NCBI GenBank assembly: GCA_016190625.1
Contig: JACPQF010000122.1
Coordinates: 1-45,597 of the forward strand
Length of the DNA: 45,597 nt
Direction: 5' to 3'
Source: Chloroflexota bacterium
GTDB taxonomy: Bacteria > Chloroflexota > Dehalococcoidia > JACPQF01
Part shown: positions 27,929-35,681 of the stretch, in pieces
Numbering within the stretch: position 1 is the first letter of the stretch
Layout of the letters: every line of letters starts with the position of its first letter
Translations under genes and position numbers: made by a program
Notes under the pieces: generated by a model
The model's input: only the letters and a program-made list of their open reading frames with translations
Told to the model about the DNA's origin: nothing
Databases searched by the model: none

Positions 27929-29483
27929 AGCTCTTCTCCGGATTGTGATGCGACTTGTGGTAGCTCTTTCGCCTCTTCATGGCCGTCCAGGGGCCCATGG
28001 CAGCAAATCCGGCAAACCCCCGCTCGGTGTAGGGGCTGATGTCGGCCGCCTCCCGCCTGGTGTTGGGCACCACGAAGCGTTCGTTGTAGAAGGCGAGGGA
28101 CAGGGCGCGCACAATGCCCTCCGCATCCTCTTCCGTCAAACCCACCTTCTTTAGTACGCCGACGTCAGGCTTTCCCTCTACCCTGATGCTTCTCTGGTAA
28201 TGCCTTATGGCGAGCTGCCTCATGAGGGACTTCTTTACCTCGTCCTCGTTCCCCGCGGCAAACATGCTCGCCAGGTATTTGATAGGGACTCTGAGCTTGT
28301 CCAACTCGTCCAGGCCTATGAGCACGCCTTCTGGTTTGGCCATGTCAAAAACATCCGTGCCGCTGGGGGAATCCTGGCCAGCGGCGGTGATGACCGGACT
28401 GAGAGGTGGCAGGTAGAAAAGGCTAGGCATGGTCCTGAACTCAGGATGGAGGGGGAGCGCCAGCTCCCATTTCTTGAACAGTTTATACACCGGCGAATGC
28501 TGGGCCGCGTCGAGCCAATCGTCGCTGATGCCACTTTCTCTGGCCTTTTCTATCACTTCGGGGTCGGAAGGATCCAGTATGACGTTCCGTTGGGCTCGCA
28601 CCAGGCTCTCGTCGTCGGCCAGCGCCGCCCCCTGTACCCGGTCCATATCGTAAAGCACGACACCCAGAGAGCGGATCTTACCCACGCATGAGTGAAAGCA
28701 CATGGGGGGCAGACCGGACTCTACTCTCGGGTAGCAAAGAATGCATTTCTCCATCTTGGCGGAGACCCAGTTGTAAAAGGGCTTCTTGTAGGGGCAAGAG
28801 GAGATGCAATAGCGCCAGTTGCGACAGCGGACCTGGTCGATGAGAACTATGCCATCCTCCTCTCTCTTGTAGGCGGCGCCGGAGGGGCAGGCGGCCACGC
28901 AGGCGGGATTTAGGCAGTGGTTGCAGATGCGCGGAAGGTAGAAGTAGAACACGTCCCTGAGCCGTAGATAGGCGTCCTGCTCCTCCTTGCTTATCCCCTC
29001 GAAGTTCACGTCGTGTTTTCCTGTGATGTGGGTTCCTCCGGCGTTGTCCTCCCAGTTGACGCCCCAAGTAAGGGGGATATCCTCCTGCTCGGTGACCATG
29101 GACTTGGGCCTCGCTACGGGCTGCTGGGTTAGCTGCTCGGTAGTGTGCAGATCATCGTAGGTAAAGGTGTAGACATCTTTTCCGTAGTAGTCGGCCATCT
29201 CCGGCATGTGGGGGTTGAAGAACAGGTTGAGCAGTCTATACGGTTTGCCACCGTAGCGGAGCGCTAGCTTCTTCTCTTTGTTAACCCAACCGCCTTTCCA
29301 CAGGTCCTGGTTCTCCCACCGCTTAGGAAAGCCAATGCCCGGTTTTGTCTCCACGTTGTTCCACCACATGTATTCGGCGCCTTCACGGTTGGTCCATACG
29401 TTCTTGCAGGCCACCGTGCAGGTGTTGCAGCCAATGCATTTCTCGAGATTAAACGTCATACCATACTGCGCTTTTACTCTCAT
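27921..29483 (-). CDS. narH: Respiratory nitrate reductase (or nitrite oxidoreductase) beta subunit, Fe-S protein
   Basis: This subunit wires NarG to NarI through four Fe-S clusters. The 520-residue protein begins MRVKAQYGMTFNLEKCIGCNTCTVACKN at ATG 29483, behind GGAGAG; a TTG 12 bases upstream is possible but less likely. The remaining cysteine groups are ICNHCLNPACVAACPSG, VRCRNWRYCISSCPYKK and KMEKCILCYPRVESGLPPMCFHSCVGK. In the third group a Trp replaces the second cysteine (C-R-N-W), the hallmark of the [3Fe-4S] cluster in NarH. It starts 13 bases after the narG stop. Confidence 0.95.
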   Translation of the reverse strand: MRVKAQYGMTFNLEKCIGCNTCTVACKNVWTNREGAEYMWWNNVETKPGIGFPKRWENQDLWKGGWVNKEKKLALRYGGKPYRLLNLFFNPHMPEMADYYGKDVYTFTYDDLHTTEQLTQQPVARPKSMVTEQEDIPLTWGVNWEDNAGGTHITGKHDVNFEGISKEEQDAYLRLRDVFYFYLPRICNHCLNPACVAACPSGAAYKREEDGIVLIDQVRCRNWRYCISSCPYKKPFYNWVSAKMEKCILCYPRVESGLPPMCFHSCVGKIRSLGVVLYDMDRVQGAALADDESLVRAQRNVILDPSDPEVIEKARESGISDDWLDAAQHSPVYKLFKKWELALPLHPEFRTMPSLFYLPPLSPVITAAGQDSPSGTDVFDMAKPEGVLIGLDELDKLRVPIKYLASMFAAGNEDEVKKSLMRQLAIRHYQRSIRVEGKPDVGVLKKVGLTEEDAEGIVRALSLAFYNERFVVPNTRREAADISPYTERGFAGFAAMGPWTAMKRRKSYHKSHHNPEKSYE

Positions 29484-29496
29484 CGTTCTCTCCAAT

Positions 29497-32400
29497 CTAC
29501 GAATTCGGCAGCCTGCTCAGCTCTTCTTCTCGATAGACGACGCCGTTCTTCTCCGTCAGGGGCATCTTGCGTATGAGCACCCCGTGGTCTCTCTCAGATG
29601 GGCTGGTTCCCCAGTAGTTGACGTAGTAGCTGAACTGGGCATAGCCGCCGATCATGGTGTGGGGGTTCATCAGTATCCTCGTGGTCGCGTTGTTATTCCC
29701 TCCCCGCAGATCGGAGCAGTTGCGTTTTTTGGCGAGAGGTGAGAAAGGAACGTTCATGTGGCGCTCCACCTGATGGTAAGTAATAGCCATATTCCTCGGC
29801 ACTTGATGGCTGGTCACCGCCCTCACGACCTCGATGCCGTTTTGGCAATACATTTCCACCCAGTCGTTGTCGGTTACGTCGATCTCTTTGGCATCGTCCG
29901 GGTTGAGCCACACGGTAGGACCGCCCCGAGATAACTGCATCATGGGCCAGTGGTCGCGGAAGGAGCTATGAATTTGCCACTTCCCGTGGGGCGTGATGAA
30001 GCGAAACACCTTGGACTTGGCTTCCGAGGTTTGCAAATCTATATCGCCGATCGCCACCATGTCCAAGGGAGGCTTGTTGGTTGGCAGGGCCTCTCCCAGC
30101 TCCCGCAGACCCTGGTGATCGTAGTATATCTCCTGCCTCCCCGAGAGGGTATGCCACGGCTTCAGTCGCTCTACGTTCATGGTCCATGGTCCAAAGGTCC
30201 GCTGTTTGCCGCCCTCATGGCTGAGGATGGCGCTCCACTGGGGTGTAGTGTGAATTCTTCGCGGCTGGGATATGATGTCTTTGTAATGGACCTTTCTGTT
30301 CTTGACTTCTTGCACCAGGTCGGCCAGCGGGAGACCCACTTTCTTTTCCATTTCCTTGAAGAACATCCACGCCAGCCGCCCGTTGAGCTCGGGGGAAATC
30401 TGGAGGATGAGCTCACAGGCCTGCTCCGGCTTCTCGAAGTAGACCCGTCCATCTCTTACATCCAGGTTTTCATTGGCCTTGAGCTCTTCCTCCACAATGG
30501 GTGTCAGGTCGGTGTACTGCCCTTTGGAGCCATAGCCCTTGGGCTGACAGACGAGGGGTCCTAATGACACCAGCCTATCGTAGGTCTTCGTGTAGTCTCT
30601 CTCTACGATGGCGATGTTAGGGAAAGTCTTGCCCGAGACGGGCTCTGCGTCTCCCTTTCGCCAGTCCTTTATCTCGCCCAAGGGTTGGGCAAGCTGATCG
30701 GAGCTGTCCATCAGCAGAGCGTTCATCACCACGTCTTTGAAGGGCTCTGGGAAGTACTTCTTGGCGAGTTCGGAGAATTTCTTGGCAATAATCTTGAACG
30801 CTTCCCAGTCGTGCTTGGCTTCCCAGGGCGGCTGGGTGGCAGGCGTCAAGGGATGGATGAAGGTGTGCATGTCACCGAAGGTGACGTCGTATTTCTCGTA
30901 CCAGAAGGCGGCGGGAAGAACCACGTCGGAATAGTTGGCGGTGGAATCCATGCGGATGTTGAGGTTCACCAACAAATCTAGTTTGCCTACGGGTGACGGT
31001 TCTTGGCCGTTTATCTCCTTGATTAGGCCCTTCGCCGGCTCCTTCTCCCAGAGAACGTTATTGTGGGTGCCGAGGAAATGCTTGAGAGCCAACTCGTGCC
31101 CCCGCATGCTCGTCCCTATGAGGTTTCCCCGGTATACGGTTAGCACTTTGAGATGGTTCTCCGGCGCATCGACGTTGTGGATGGCAAAGTTCAGCTTGCC
31201 TTCTTTGAACTGCTTCACGATCCAGTCTTTAACCTCTGCATCGGTCTTACAGCCGGCCTGAAGGGCTTCCTGATAGACGCGGATCGGGTTCTTCCCATCG
31301 AGCTGAGGAAAGAATGGCAACCAGCCCGATCTCACCGCCAAAGCGTTCATATCGGCAGCGTGGTTGTATTCCGGCAGTTTTTGGGCTCCCGCCGCCCACT
31401 GCGTGTCTAGGGACATGGAGTCGTATTTCCACTGGCCGGTGTGGAAATACCACAAAGAAGTGGAATTCATCATGCGAGGAGGCTTCGTCCAATCGAGGCC
31501 AGCGCCGAGATTGACAAAGGCGGCATGTAGCCGGGTGTGCTGCGTGCCAACGTAGTGGTTGAAGTTGCCACCGTTTACGCCGTTGCAGCCGCAGAGGGCA
31601 AGCATCACTGCCTCGCTGCGATAGTACAGTGAGGCGCCATGGTAAAAGTGCTGCAACCCCGGACCGGTTATGAACAGTGATTTCCCTTTTGTCTTTTCGG
31701 CGTTTTCCGCAAACTCTCTTCCCACCCGCATTGCCAGGTTTCTACTCACCCCCGTCTGCGCTTCCTGCCAGGCGGGCGTGTACGGCTTAGGATCGTCGTA
31801 ATCCGCGGGATAATCTCCGGCTAATCCTCTTGATACTCCTGCCTGTGCCATCAGGAGGTCAAAAGCGGTGGTCACCAGCAATTCCTCGTTCTTCGCCTGA
31901 ACTCTTCGGGCGGGTACTTGGCGCCAGAGCTCTTTTGCCTTCTGCCCTTTGCCCTGTGTCTTTCCCAGGTTAATGCTGAAAGTATCGGTAAAGTCGCTGA
32001 ACGAGACCATCGCCTTCTCGTCGTGCTTTCCAAGAAGGGTGAGGAGAGGATCGAAATCCTCCTTGGTGACGGCGTTCTTGAGCTGGAGGTTCCAGTTGCC
32101 GGTTGGCTCCTTCTCCCAGCGGAAGCCGATGGAGCCGGTGGGAAGCTGGAGTTTTCCGTCGCCGTCCGTCATCAGCAGCTTCCAGTCGGCGCTTTCTTCG
32201 CCGGCGTAGGTGTCGATATCAGACGCCCGCAGGAACCGTCCCATCCGATAACCTTCCCCGTCTTTTTCCAGAACCACGAGGAAAGGCAGATTTGTGTACT
32301 GCTTTGCGTAATCGGTGAAATAGGGGACTTCCCGATCGGCATAGAACTCCTTCAAGATCACGTGAATGCAAGCCATGAGGAAGGCGCCATCGCTGCCGGG

Positions 32401-33246
32401 CACGACCGGTACCCAGGTGTCGGCATACTTAGCCACATCCGAGTAATTGGGCGATATGACTACCACCTTTGTTCCCCGGTATTTTGCCTCGGGGAGGAAA
32501 TGGCAGTCGGCAGTGCGGGTCATGTTCAAGTTGGTACCCGCCACGATCCAGTACGTCCCTTGATACCAGTCAGAGCTTTCGCAATTCTCCGTCTGGTCAC
32601 CGAACATCGAAGAAGAAACGTGGGGCAGGTCGTGATACCACTCGTAATAGCTGCAATATATGCCGCCAAGAAGGTTGTTGTACCTGGCGCCAGAAATGAA
32701 GCTGAGTAGGCTCATGGCGGGGATGGGGGAAAAAGTTGCCATGTGGTCGGCTCCATATTTCTTGATCGTGTAGATCTGCGCCCCGGCGATCAGCTCCACC
32801 GCCTCGTCCCATGTGACTCTTTTCCATCCTGCCTTGCCCCTAGCGGATTTGTATTCTCTCGACCTCTCGTCATTCTCTACGATACTCGCCCATGCCTCGA
32901 CAGGATCCTTGCCGTCTTTGCGCTCCTCGTGATAGTAGTCCCACAGGGCCTTACGGATATAGGGGTACTTCGGCCTCAGAGGGCTGTAAGGATACCATGA
33001 GGCGGTCATACCCCTCTGGCAACCCCTTGGCTCGACGTTGGGGATGTCGGAGTCGATTTGGGGATAATCCGTCTTCTGGAGCTCCCAGCAGATCAGCCCA
33101 TCTTTGACAAAGACCTCCCAGCTACAGGCCATAGAACAGTTCACCCCATGGCCTGTCCTCACACTGTAATCGTACGACCACCTATTCCGGTAGAAGTCCT
33201 CCCATGAGCGGGAGTCACCGGTCAGGTTGAACCATTTGCTATTCAC
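29497..33246 (-). CDS. narG: Respiratory nitrate reductase (or nitrite oxidoreductase) alpha subunit
   Basis: This is the catalytic molybdo-bis(MGD) subunit. The frame is open far upstream (to 33738) but that part is the wrong frame of the cytochrome c gene. The real start is GTG 33246: GGAGG precedes it, it overlaps the cytochrome stop as GTGA, and it gives 1249 residues, the usual NarG length. The FS0 cluster ligands are His33, Cys37, Cys41 and Cys76 (HGVNCSMAC ... PRGCQRG), with the same spacing as in E. coli NarG. The molybdenum-ligand Asp lies in YYEWYHDLPHVSSSMFGDQT. No Tat signal is present, so the active site should face the cytoplasm. Nitrate reduction is the default call; nitrite oxidation by a cytoplasmic-type Nxr cannot be excluded. 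Confidence 0.94.
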   Translation of the reverse strand: MNSKWFNLTGDSRSWEDFYRNRWSYDYSVRTGHGVNCSMACSWEVFVKDGLICWELQKTDYPQIDSDIPNVEPRGCQRGMTASWYPYSPLRPKYPYIRKALWDYYHEERKDGKDPVEAWASIVENDERSREYKSARGKAGWKRVTWDEAVELIAGAQIYTIKKYGADHMATFSPIPAMSLLSFISGARYNNLLGGIYCSYYEWYHDLPHVSSSMFGDQTENCESSDWYQGTYWIVAGTNLNMTRTADCHFLPEAKYRGTKVVVISPNYSDVAKYADTWVPVVPGSDGAFLMACIHVILKEFYADREVPYFTDYAKQYTNLPFLVVLEKDGEGYRMGRFLRASDIDTYAGEESADWKLLMTDGDGKLQLPTGSIGFRWEKEPTGNWNLQLKNAVTKEDFDPLLTLLGKHDEKAMVSFSDFTDTFSINLGKTQGKGQKAKELWRQVPARRVQAKNEELLVTTAFDLLMAQAGVSRGLAGDYPADYDDPKPYTPAWQEAQTGVSRNLAMRVGREFAENAEKTKGKSLFITGPGLQHFYHGASLYYRSEAVMLALCGCNGVNGGNFNHYVGTQHTRLHAAFVNLGAGLDWTKPPRMMNSTSLWYFHTGQWKYDSMSLDTQWAAGAQKLPEYNHAADMNALAVRSGWLPFFPQLDGKNPIRVYQEALQAGCKTDAEVKDWIVKQFKEGKLNFAIHNVDAPENHLKVLTVYRGNLIGTSMRGHELALKHFLGTHNNVLWEKEPAKGLIKEINGQEPSPVGKLDLLVNLNIRMDSTANYSDVVLPAAFWYEKYDVTFGDMHTFIHPLTPATQPPWEAKHDWEAFKIIAKKFSELAKKYFPEPFKDVVMNALLMDSSDQLAQPLGEIKDWRKGDAEPVSGKTFPNIAIVERDYTKTYDRLVSLGPLVCQPKGYGSKGQYTDLTPIVEEELKANENLDVRDGRVYFEKPEQACELILQISPELNGRLAWMFFKEMEKKVGLPLADLVQEVKNRKVHYKDIISQPRRIHTTPQWSAILSHEGGKQRTFGPWTMNVERLKPWHTLSGRQEIYYDHQGLRELGEALPTNKPPLDMVAIGDIDLQTSEAKSKVFRFITPHGKWQIHSSFRDHWPMMQLSRGGPTVWLNPDDAKEIDVTDNDWVEMYCQNGIEVVRAVTSHQVPRNMAITYHQVERHMNVPFSPLAKKRNCSDLRGGNNNATTRILMNPHTMIGGYAQFSYYVNYWGTSPSERDHGVLIRKMPLTEKNGVVYREEELSRLPNS

Positions 33247-33758
33247 GGCCTTACCTCCACCCTTTTGTTTCCCACGATTAGCCCCGTTAGAGTGAGCCCT
33301 ACGATGACTAGCAGACCTATCGCCAATGTGGGAACTAATTGGGCGGGTCGGGCCGCTGCCGGCGCTGTCTCCGCAGTTTTCAGATAGGCGATGACCGCCT
33401 CCGTTTGCTGCTCCGTCAACCCGAGGTCTGGCATGGACATTCCGAATTTTTCCAGGTTGGCCTTGGCAGTGGGATCGTTTTTGGCCTTGAGCACCGAAGG
33501 GGACAGAATTTGGGTTTTCAGCCACGCTTCTTCCCTTCTGGCAATTACGCCCTTTAGGTCGGGACCGACCAGCTGCCGCCCGATGGCATGGCAGGTAGCG
33601 CACTTTTGGCCGAAGATAGCTTTGCCCTCGAGCGCGGGACCGTCCCCTTCGCCTTGCGAGCTGGCGCTTGTGGCAGCAAGCGCCCAGACCGTGACAATAA
33701 GCAAGAACACCAGACTCCCTGCGAGTCCCCTCTGCCAAAGGTTTCCTCGACGATGCAT
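33243..33758 (-). CDS. Membrane-tethered monoheme cytochrome c (NarC-like)
   Basis: The 171-residue protein has a signal peptide (LAGSLVFLLIVTVWALAATSASSQ), one heme site CATCH at about residue 53 with a plausible Met ligand in GMSMPDLG, and a C-terminal membrane helix (LVPTLAIGLLVIVGLTLTGLIVG). This makes it a tail-anchored extracytoplasmic cytochrome. ATG 33758 has GGGGAGGAG upstream. It is the first gene of the operon and overlaps narG by four bases. Cytochrome genes heading nar operons are known in Thermus (diheme NarC), and cytochromes accompany nxr genes in nitrite oxidisers. It could carry electrons to or from the NarGHI complex. Confidence 0.92.
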   Translation of the reverse strand: MHRRGNLWQRGLAGSLVFLLIVTVWALAATSASSQGEGDGPALEGKAIFGQKCATCHAIGRQLVGPDLKGVIARREEAWLKTQILSPSVLKAKNDPTAKANLEKFGMSMPDLGLTEQQTEAVIAYLKTAETAPAAARPAQLVPTLAIGLLVIVGLTLTGLIVGNKRVEVRP

Positions 33759-34053
33759 GGTTACTCCTCCCCTAGTAGCGTTGGCGTTTTCGCGCCGCAG
33801 GCGCGAGTATTGGTACGAACCCGTTTGAGGACGGGACGCCCCTTTTCATCCTCGGCTGCGCCTCAGCGAGGCATGAATGGCTGCCTGGCTTCCTCTGACG
33901 AACCAACAGTTTGTGCCATATGCTCTCCTTGAGCGATCTTGATTTGGGACGCCCTTCGATTGACACAAGGCTGCTATTACCTAATTGAACATGAGACTTC
34001 GAGGGGGAAACCCTGGACTGTAGCGCAGTCTATCAGAGGGAGCCCCTTGCGTA

Positions 34054-34069
34054 TGTGACTAAAGTCACA
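34054..34069. promoter_or_regulatory. Perfect CRP/FNR-family operator palindrome
   Basis: TGTGACTAAAGTCACA is an exact TGTGA-N6-TCACA, the consensus for CRP-type regulators and close to several nitrogen-oxide-responsive CRP/FNR members. It lies about 300 bases upstream of the cytochrome-narGHJI operon, the nearest gene start. Regulator identity is not derivable; FNR itself would prefer TTGAT-N4-ATCAA. Confidence 0.6.
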
Positions 34070-34477
34070 TTTTGATGACCAAGCTACCATCCAGCGTCTC
34101 TCGCCAGAATAAGGAAACGCCGATCTGGCTTTTGAGAAAAACTGCTATGCCAATGCTCTCAGGTACCACACCCGTATCAATGTCCTCATCATGGCCCCAC
34201 GGACGAAGTCTCGCCAACGTCCGTGCAGCTAGCTAGATCTGACGACGGCAATATGACTAGCCGAACATACGACTAATCGAGAGCTGCGATACCTTCCGGA
34301 ATAGAAAATAAGACATAGATACTATAACGGGATCATTCTGTCAGGATAGATAGGGAAACCAAGTAAGATCGGCCTCGGGAATCTTTTAGCTGCCTAACTG
34401 CGGCATATCTGATGTCTTGCTGGCAACAAGAAGGCGCCGTGATCCTGGACCTGGCAAAGCGGTTGGGCGGAAAAGCG

Positions 34478-34511
34478 ACCGGGCCAGCTTCACCTACTAA
34501 GCTGGCCCGGT
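34478..34511. repeat. 13-bp perfect hairpin in the nar-cytochrome gap
   Basis: ACCGGGCCAGCTT (34478-34490) pairs with AAGCTGGCCCGGT (34499-34511) around an eight-base loop. It is GC-rich and terminator-like but no T-run follows on either strand. It lies in the 1.2-kb gap 33759-34990, which otherwise contains the CRP-type site, the palindrome at 34583, the direct-repeat box at 34878 and no gene I can support. Confidence 0.7.
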
Positions 34512-34582
34512 GCCTTGGAGGGAGGGAGATATCGACATCATTGGTATAATCTGTCTAAATAGTCCGGCGCCGAAGATGTTGC

Positions 34583-34617
34583 CAGACCTACTCGGTTTCC
34601 GAAACCGAGTAGGTCTG
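34583..34617. repeat. 35-base near-perfect palindrome
   Basis: CAGACCTACTCGGTTTC (34583-34599) is followed, after one base, by its exact reverse complement (34601-34617). With 17-bp arms and a one-base centre it would extrude readily or form a long RNA hairpin. It is unrelated to the GTAGGGGCG family and resembles a single REP-like or miniature-element unit. Confidence 0.8.
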
Positions 34618-34877
34618 TTGCACTGACCGGGCGCTCGGGCAACATCAATGATGCCGGATTGCTTAGCCCCAGTGAGCTGCTGCTCACCCCGCCCGCCCTG
34701 CCGCTCGACAACTTGCAGGCGGGACTCCATAGCAGGTGGGACACTTACTGTCCAGTAGTACATACCGGAAACTAGGATTTGGTGCCCCTCCTTCGGCAGG
34801 CAGCACCTTGGAGCGTGAGCACCTAGAAGTATGGTACCAGATGGAGGTTGCCTAAAAGTAACAAAACGGCAGTGCAA

Positions 34878-34894
34878 GTTACAAATTGGTTACA
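34878..34894 (-). promoter_or_regulatory. TGTAAC direct-repeat box, site A
   Basis: On the minus strand this reads TGTAACCAATTTGTAAC, two TGTAAC units with an 11-base period as in OmpR/PhoB-family operators. The following 35 bases on the minus strand (TGCCGTTTTGTTACTTTTAGG) match those of site B at 36897 almost base for base, so a whole promoter region appears duplicated. It points towards 34870 and lower positions, where no convincing gene starts until the nar operon 1.1 kb away. Confidence 0.6.
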
Positions 34895-34990
34895 GATGAG
34901 CCATTGCGCTTCCCTTTTCCATCGTCTCCTCCCCTCAAAGCTTGTTCGTCGCCGACCCCAACGTTGTCACGTCTCAGCCTCCATCAGGCG

Positions 34991-35530
34991 CTAGGGAGCC
35001 TGAAGAAAGGCGGTGATGTTCTGCAGCTCGGCGTCGCTGACCTGAGCCTGAGTGAAGGCCGGCATGAGTCCCCTGCCGCTTCTCATGGTTGTGGTGACGA
35101 GATTGGCCTCTCGCTTGGGCGTCTTGAGGTTGGGACCCAAGCCGCCCTGGGCCTCGGCGCCGTGGCAGGCAGCGCAGCCTTTGGCGGCGAACAGGGCCTT
35201 TCCGGCGGTGGCATCACCGGCCGTTGGGGGCGCGGCCGGAGTGGGGGTGGCCGGAGCAGCAGCGGGTGTAGAAGTGGCGGCTGGCCGTGTCGGCGTAGCC
35301 AGAGCCAAGGTGGGGGTGGCCGAAGCCGAAGTAGGAGTAGCCGGAGCCACCGTGGGAGCGGCCGGAACAGGCGTGGAGGTGGCTGCTGGCCGTGTAGGGG
35401 TGCCTGACGCCGACGTGGGCGTAGCCAGCGCCGGGGTGGTTGGGGTAGGTGAGGACGGGATAACGGCCGCTGGGGTGCATGCTGTTAGTAGGGCCACTAA
35501 CCCTGTCGCCAAGCCAACGACTATCTTCAT
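34991..35530 (-). CDS. Lipoprotein monoheme cytochrome c with Pro/Thr/Ala-rich linker
   Basis: The 179-residue protein starts at ATG 35530 behind AGGAGAG. A lipoprotein signal with LVALLTAC (Cys at about 18) is followed by about 80 residues of imperfect repeats of the type ATPTSASATPT / TRPAATSTP, which form an extended, probably wall-spanning linker. The C-terminal about 80 residues are a class I cytochrome c domain with CAACH and a Met in GLMPAFTQAQVSD. It is anchored outside the membrane by lipid and positioned to shuttle electrons at a distance. It is downstream of the diheme cytochrome and probably in the same transcript (151-base gap). Confidence 0.9.
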   Translation of the reverse strand: MKIVVGLATGLVALLTACTPAAVIPSSPTPTTPALATPTSASGTPTRPAATSTPVPAAPTVAPATPTSASATPTLALATPTRPAATSTPAAAPATPTPAAPPTAGDATAGKALFAAKGCAACHGAEAQGGLGPNLKTPKREANLVTTTMRSGRGLMPAFTQAQVSDAELQNITAFLQAP

Positions 35531-35681
35531 TTTCTCTCCTAACCTGGCTGGGTGCTGAAGACGGCACCCACGCCAGTCGTTTTCCCTTCTGTTGTGCATA
35601 TCTATCTTCCCGTGGCGAAGGCGGCGCCCCAGCTCCTGGAGCGCCGCCCAATTGGTTACCTGCGTTCTCAACCCAAAGAAG

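Noticed and set aside
33246-33738. About 164-residue N-terminal extension of NarG
   Set aside because: This stretch is the +1 frame shadow of the cytochrome c gene, has no NarG-like sequence, and the GTG at 33246 with GGAGG gives the normal NarG length.
33772-33922. Leader reading frame before the cytochrome-nar operon (ATG at 33922 behind AAGGAG, TGA after 18 codons, same frame then open for 33 more)
   Set aside because: The pattern superficially resembles another TGA read-through, but the peptide matches no family I know, lacks a UGxC-type context, and overlaps hairpin-rich repeat-like DNA.
34497-34877. 126-codon minus-strand frame in the nar-cytochrome gap
   Set aside because: It spans two palindromes, has no ribosome binding site or recognisable domain, and its start lies inside the direct-repeat box. 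Treated as non-coding, although site A upstream leaves some doubt.
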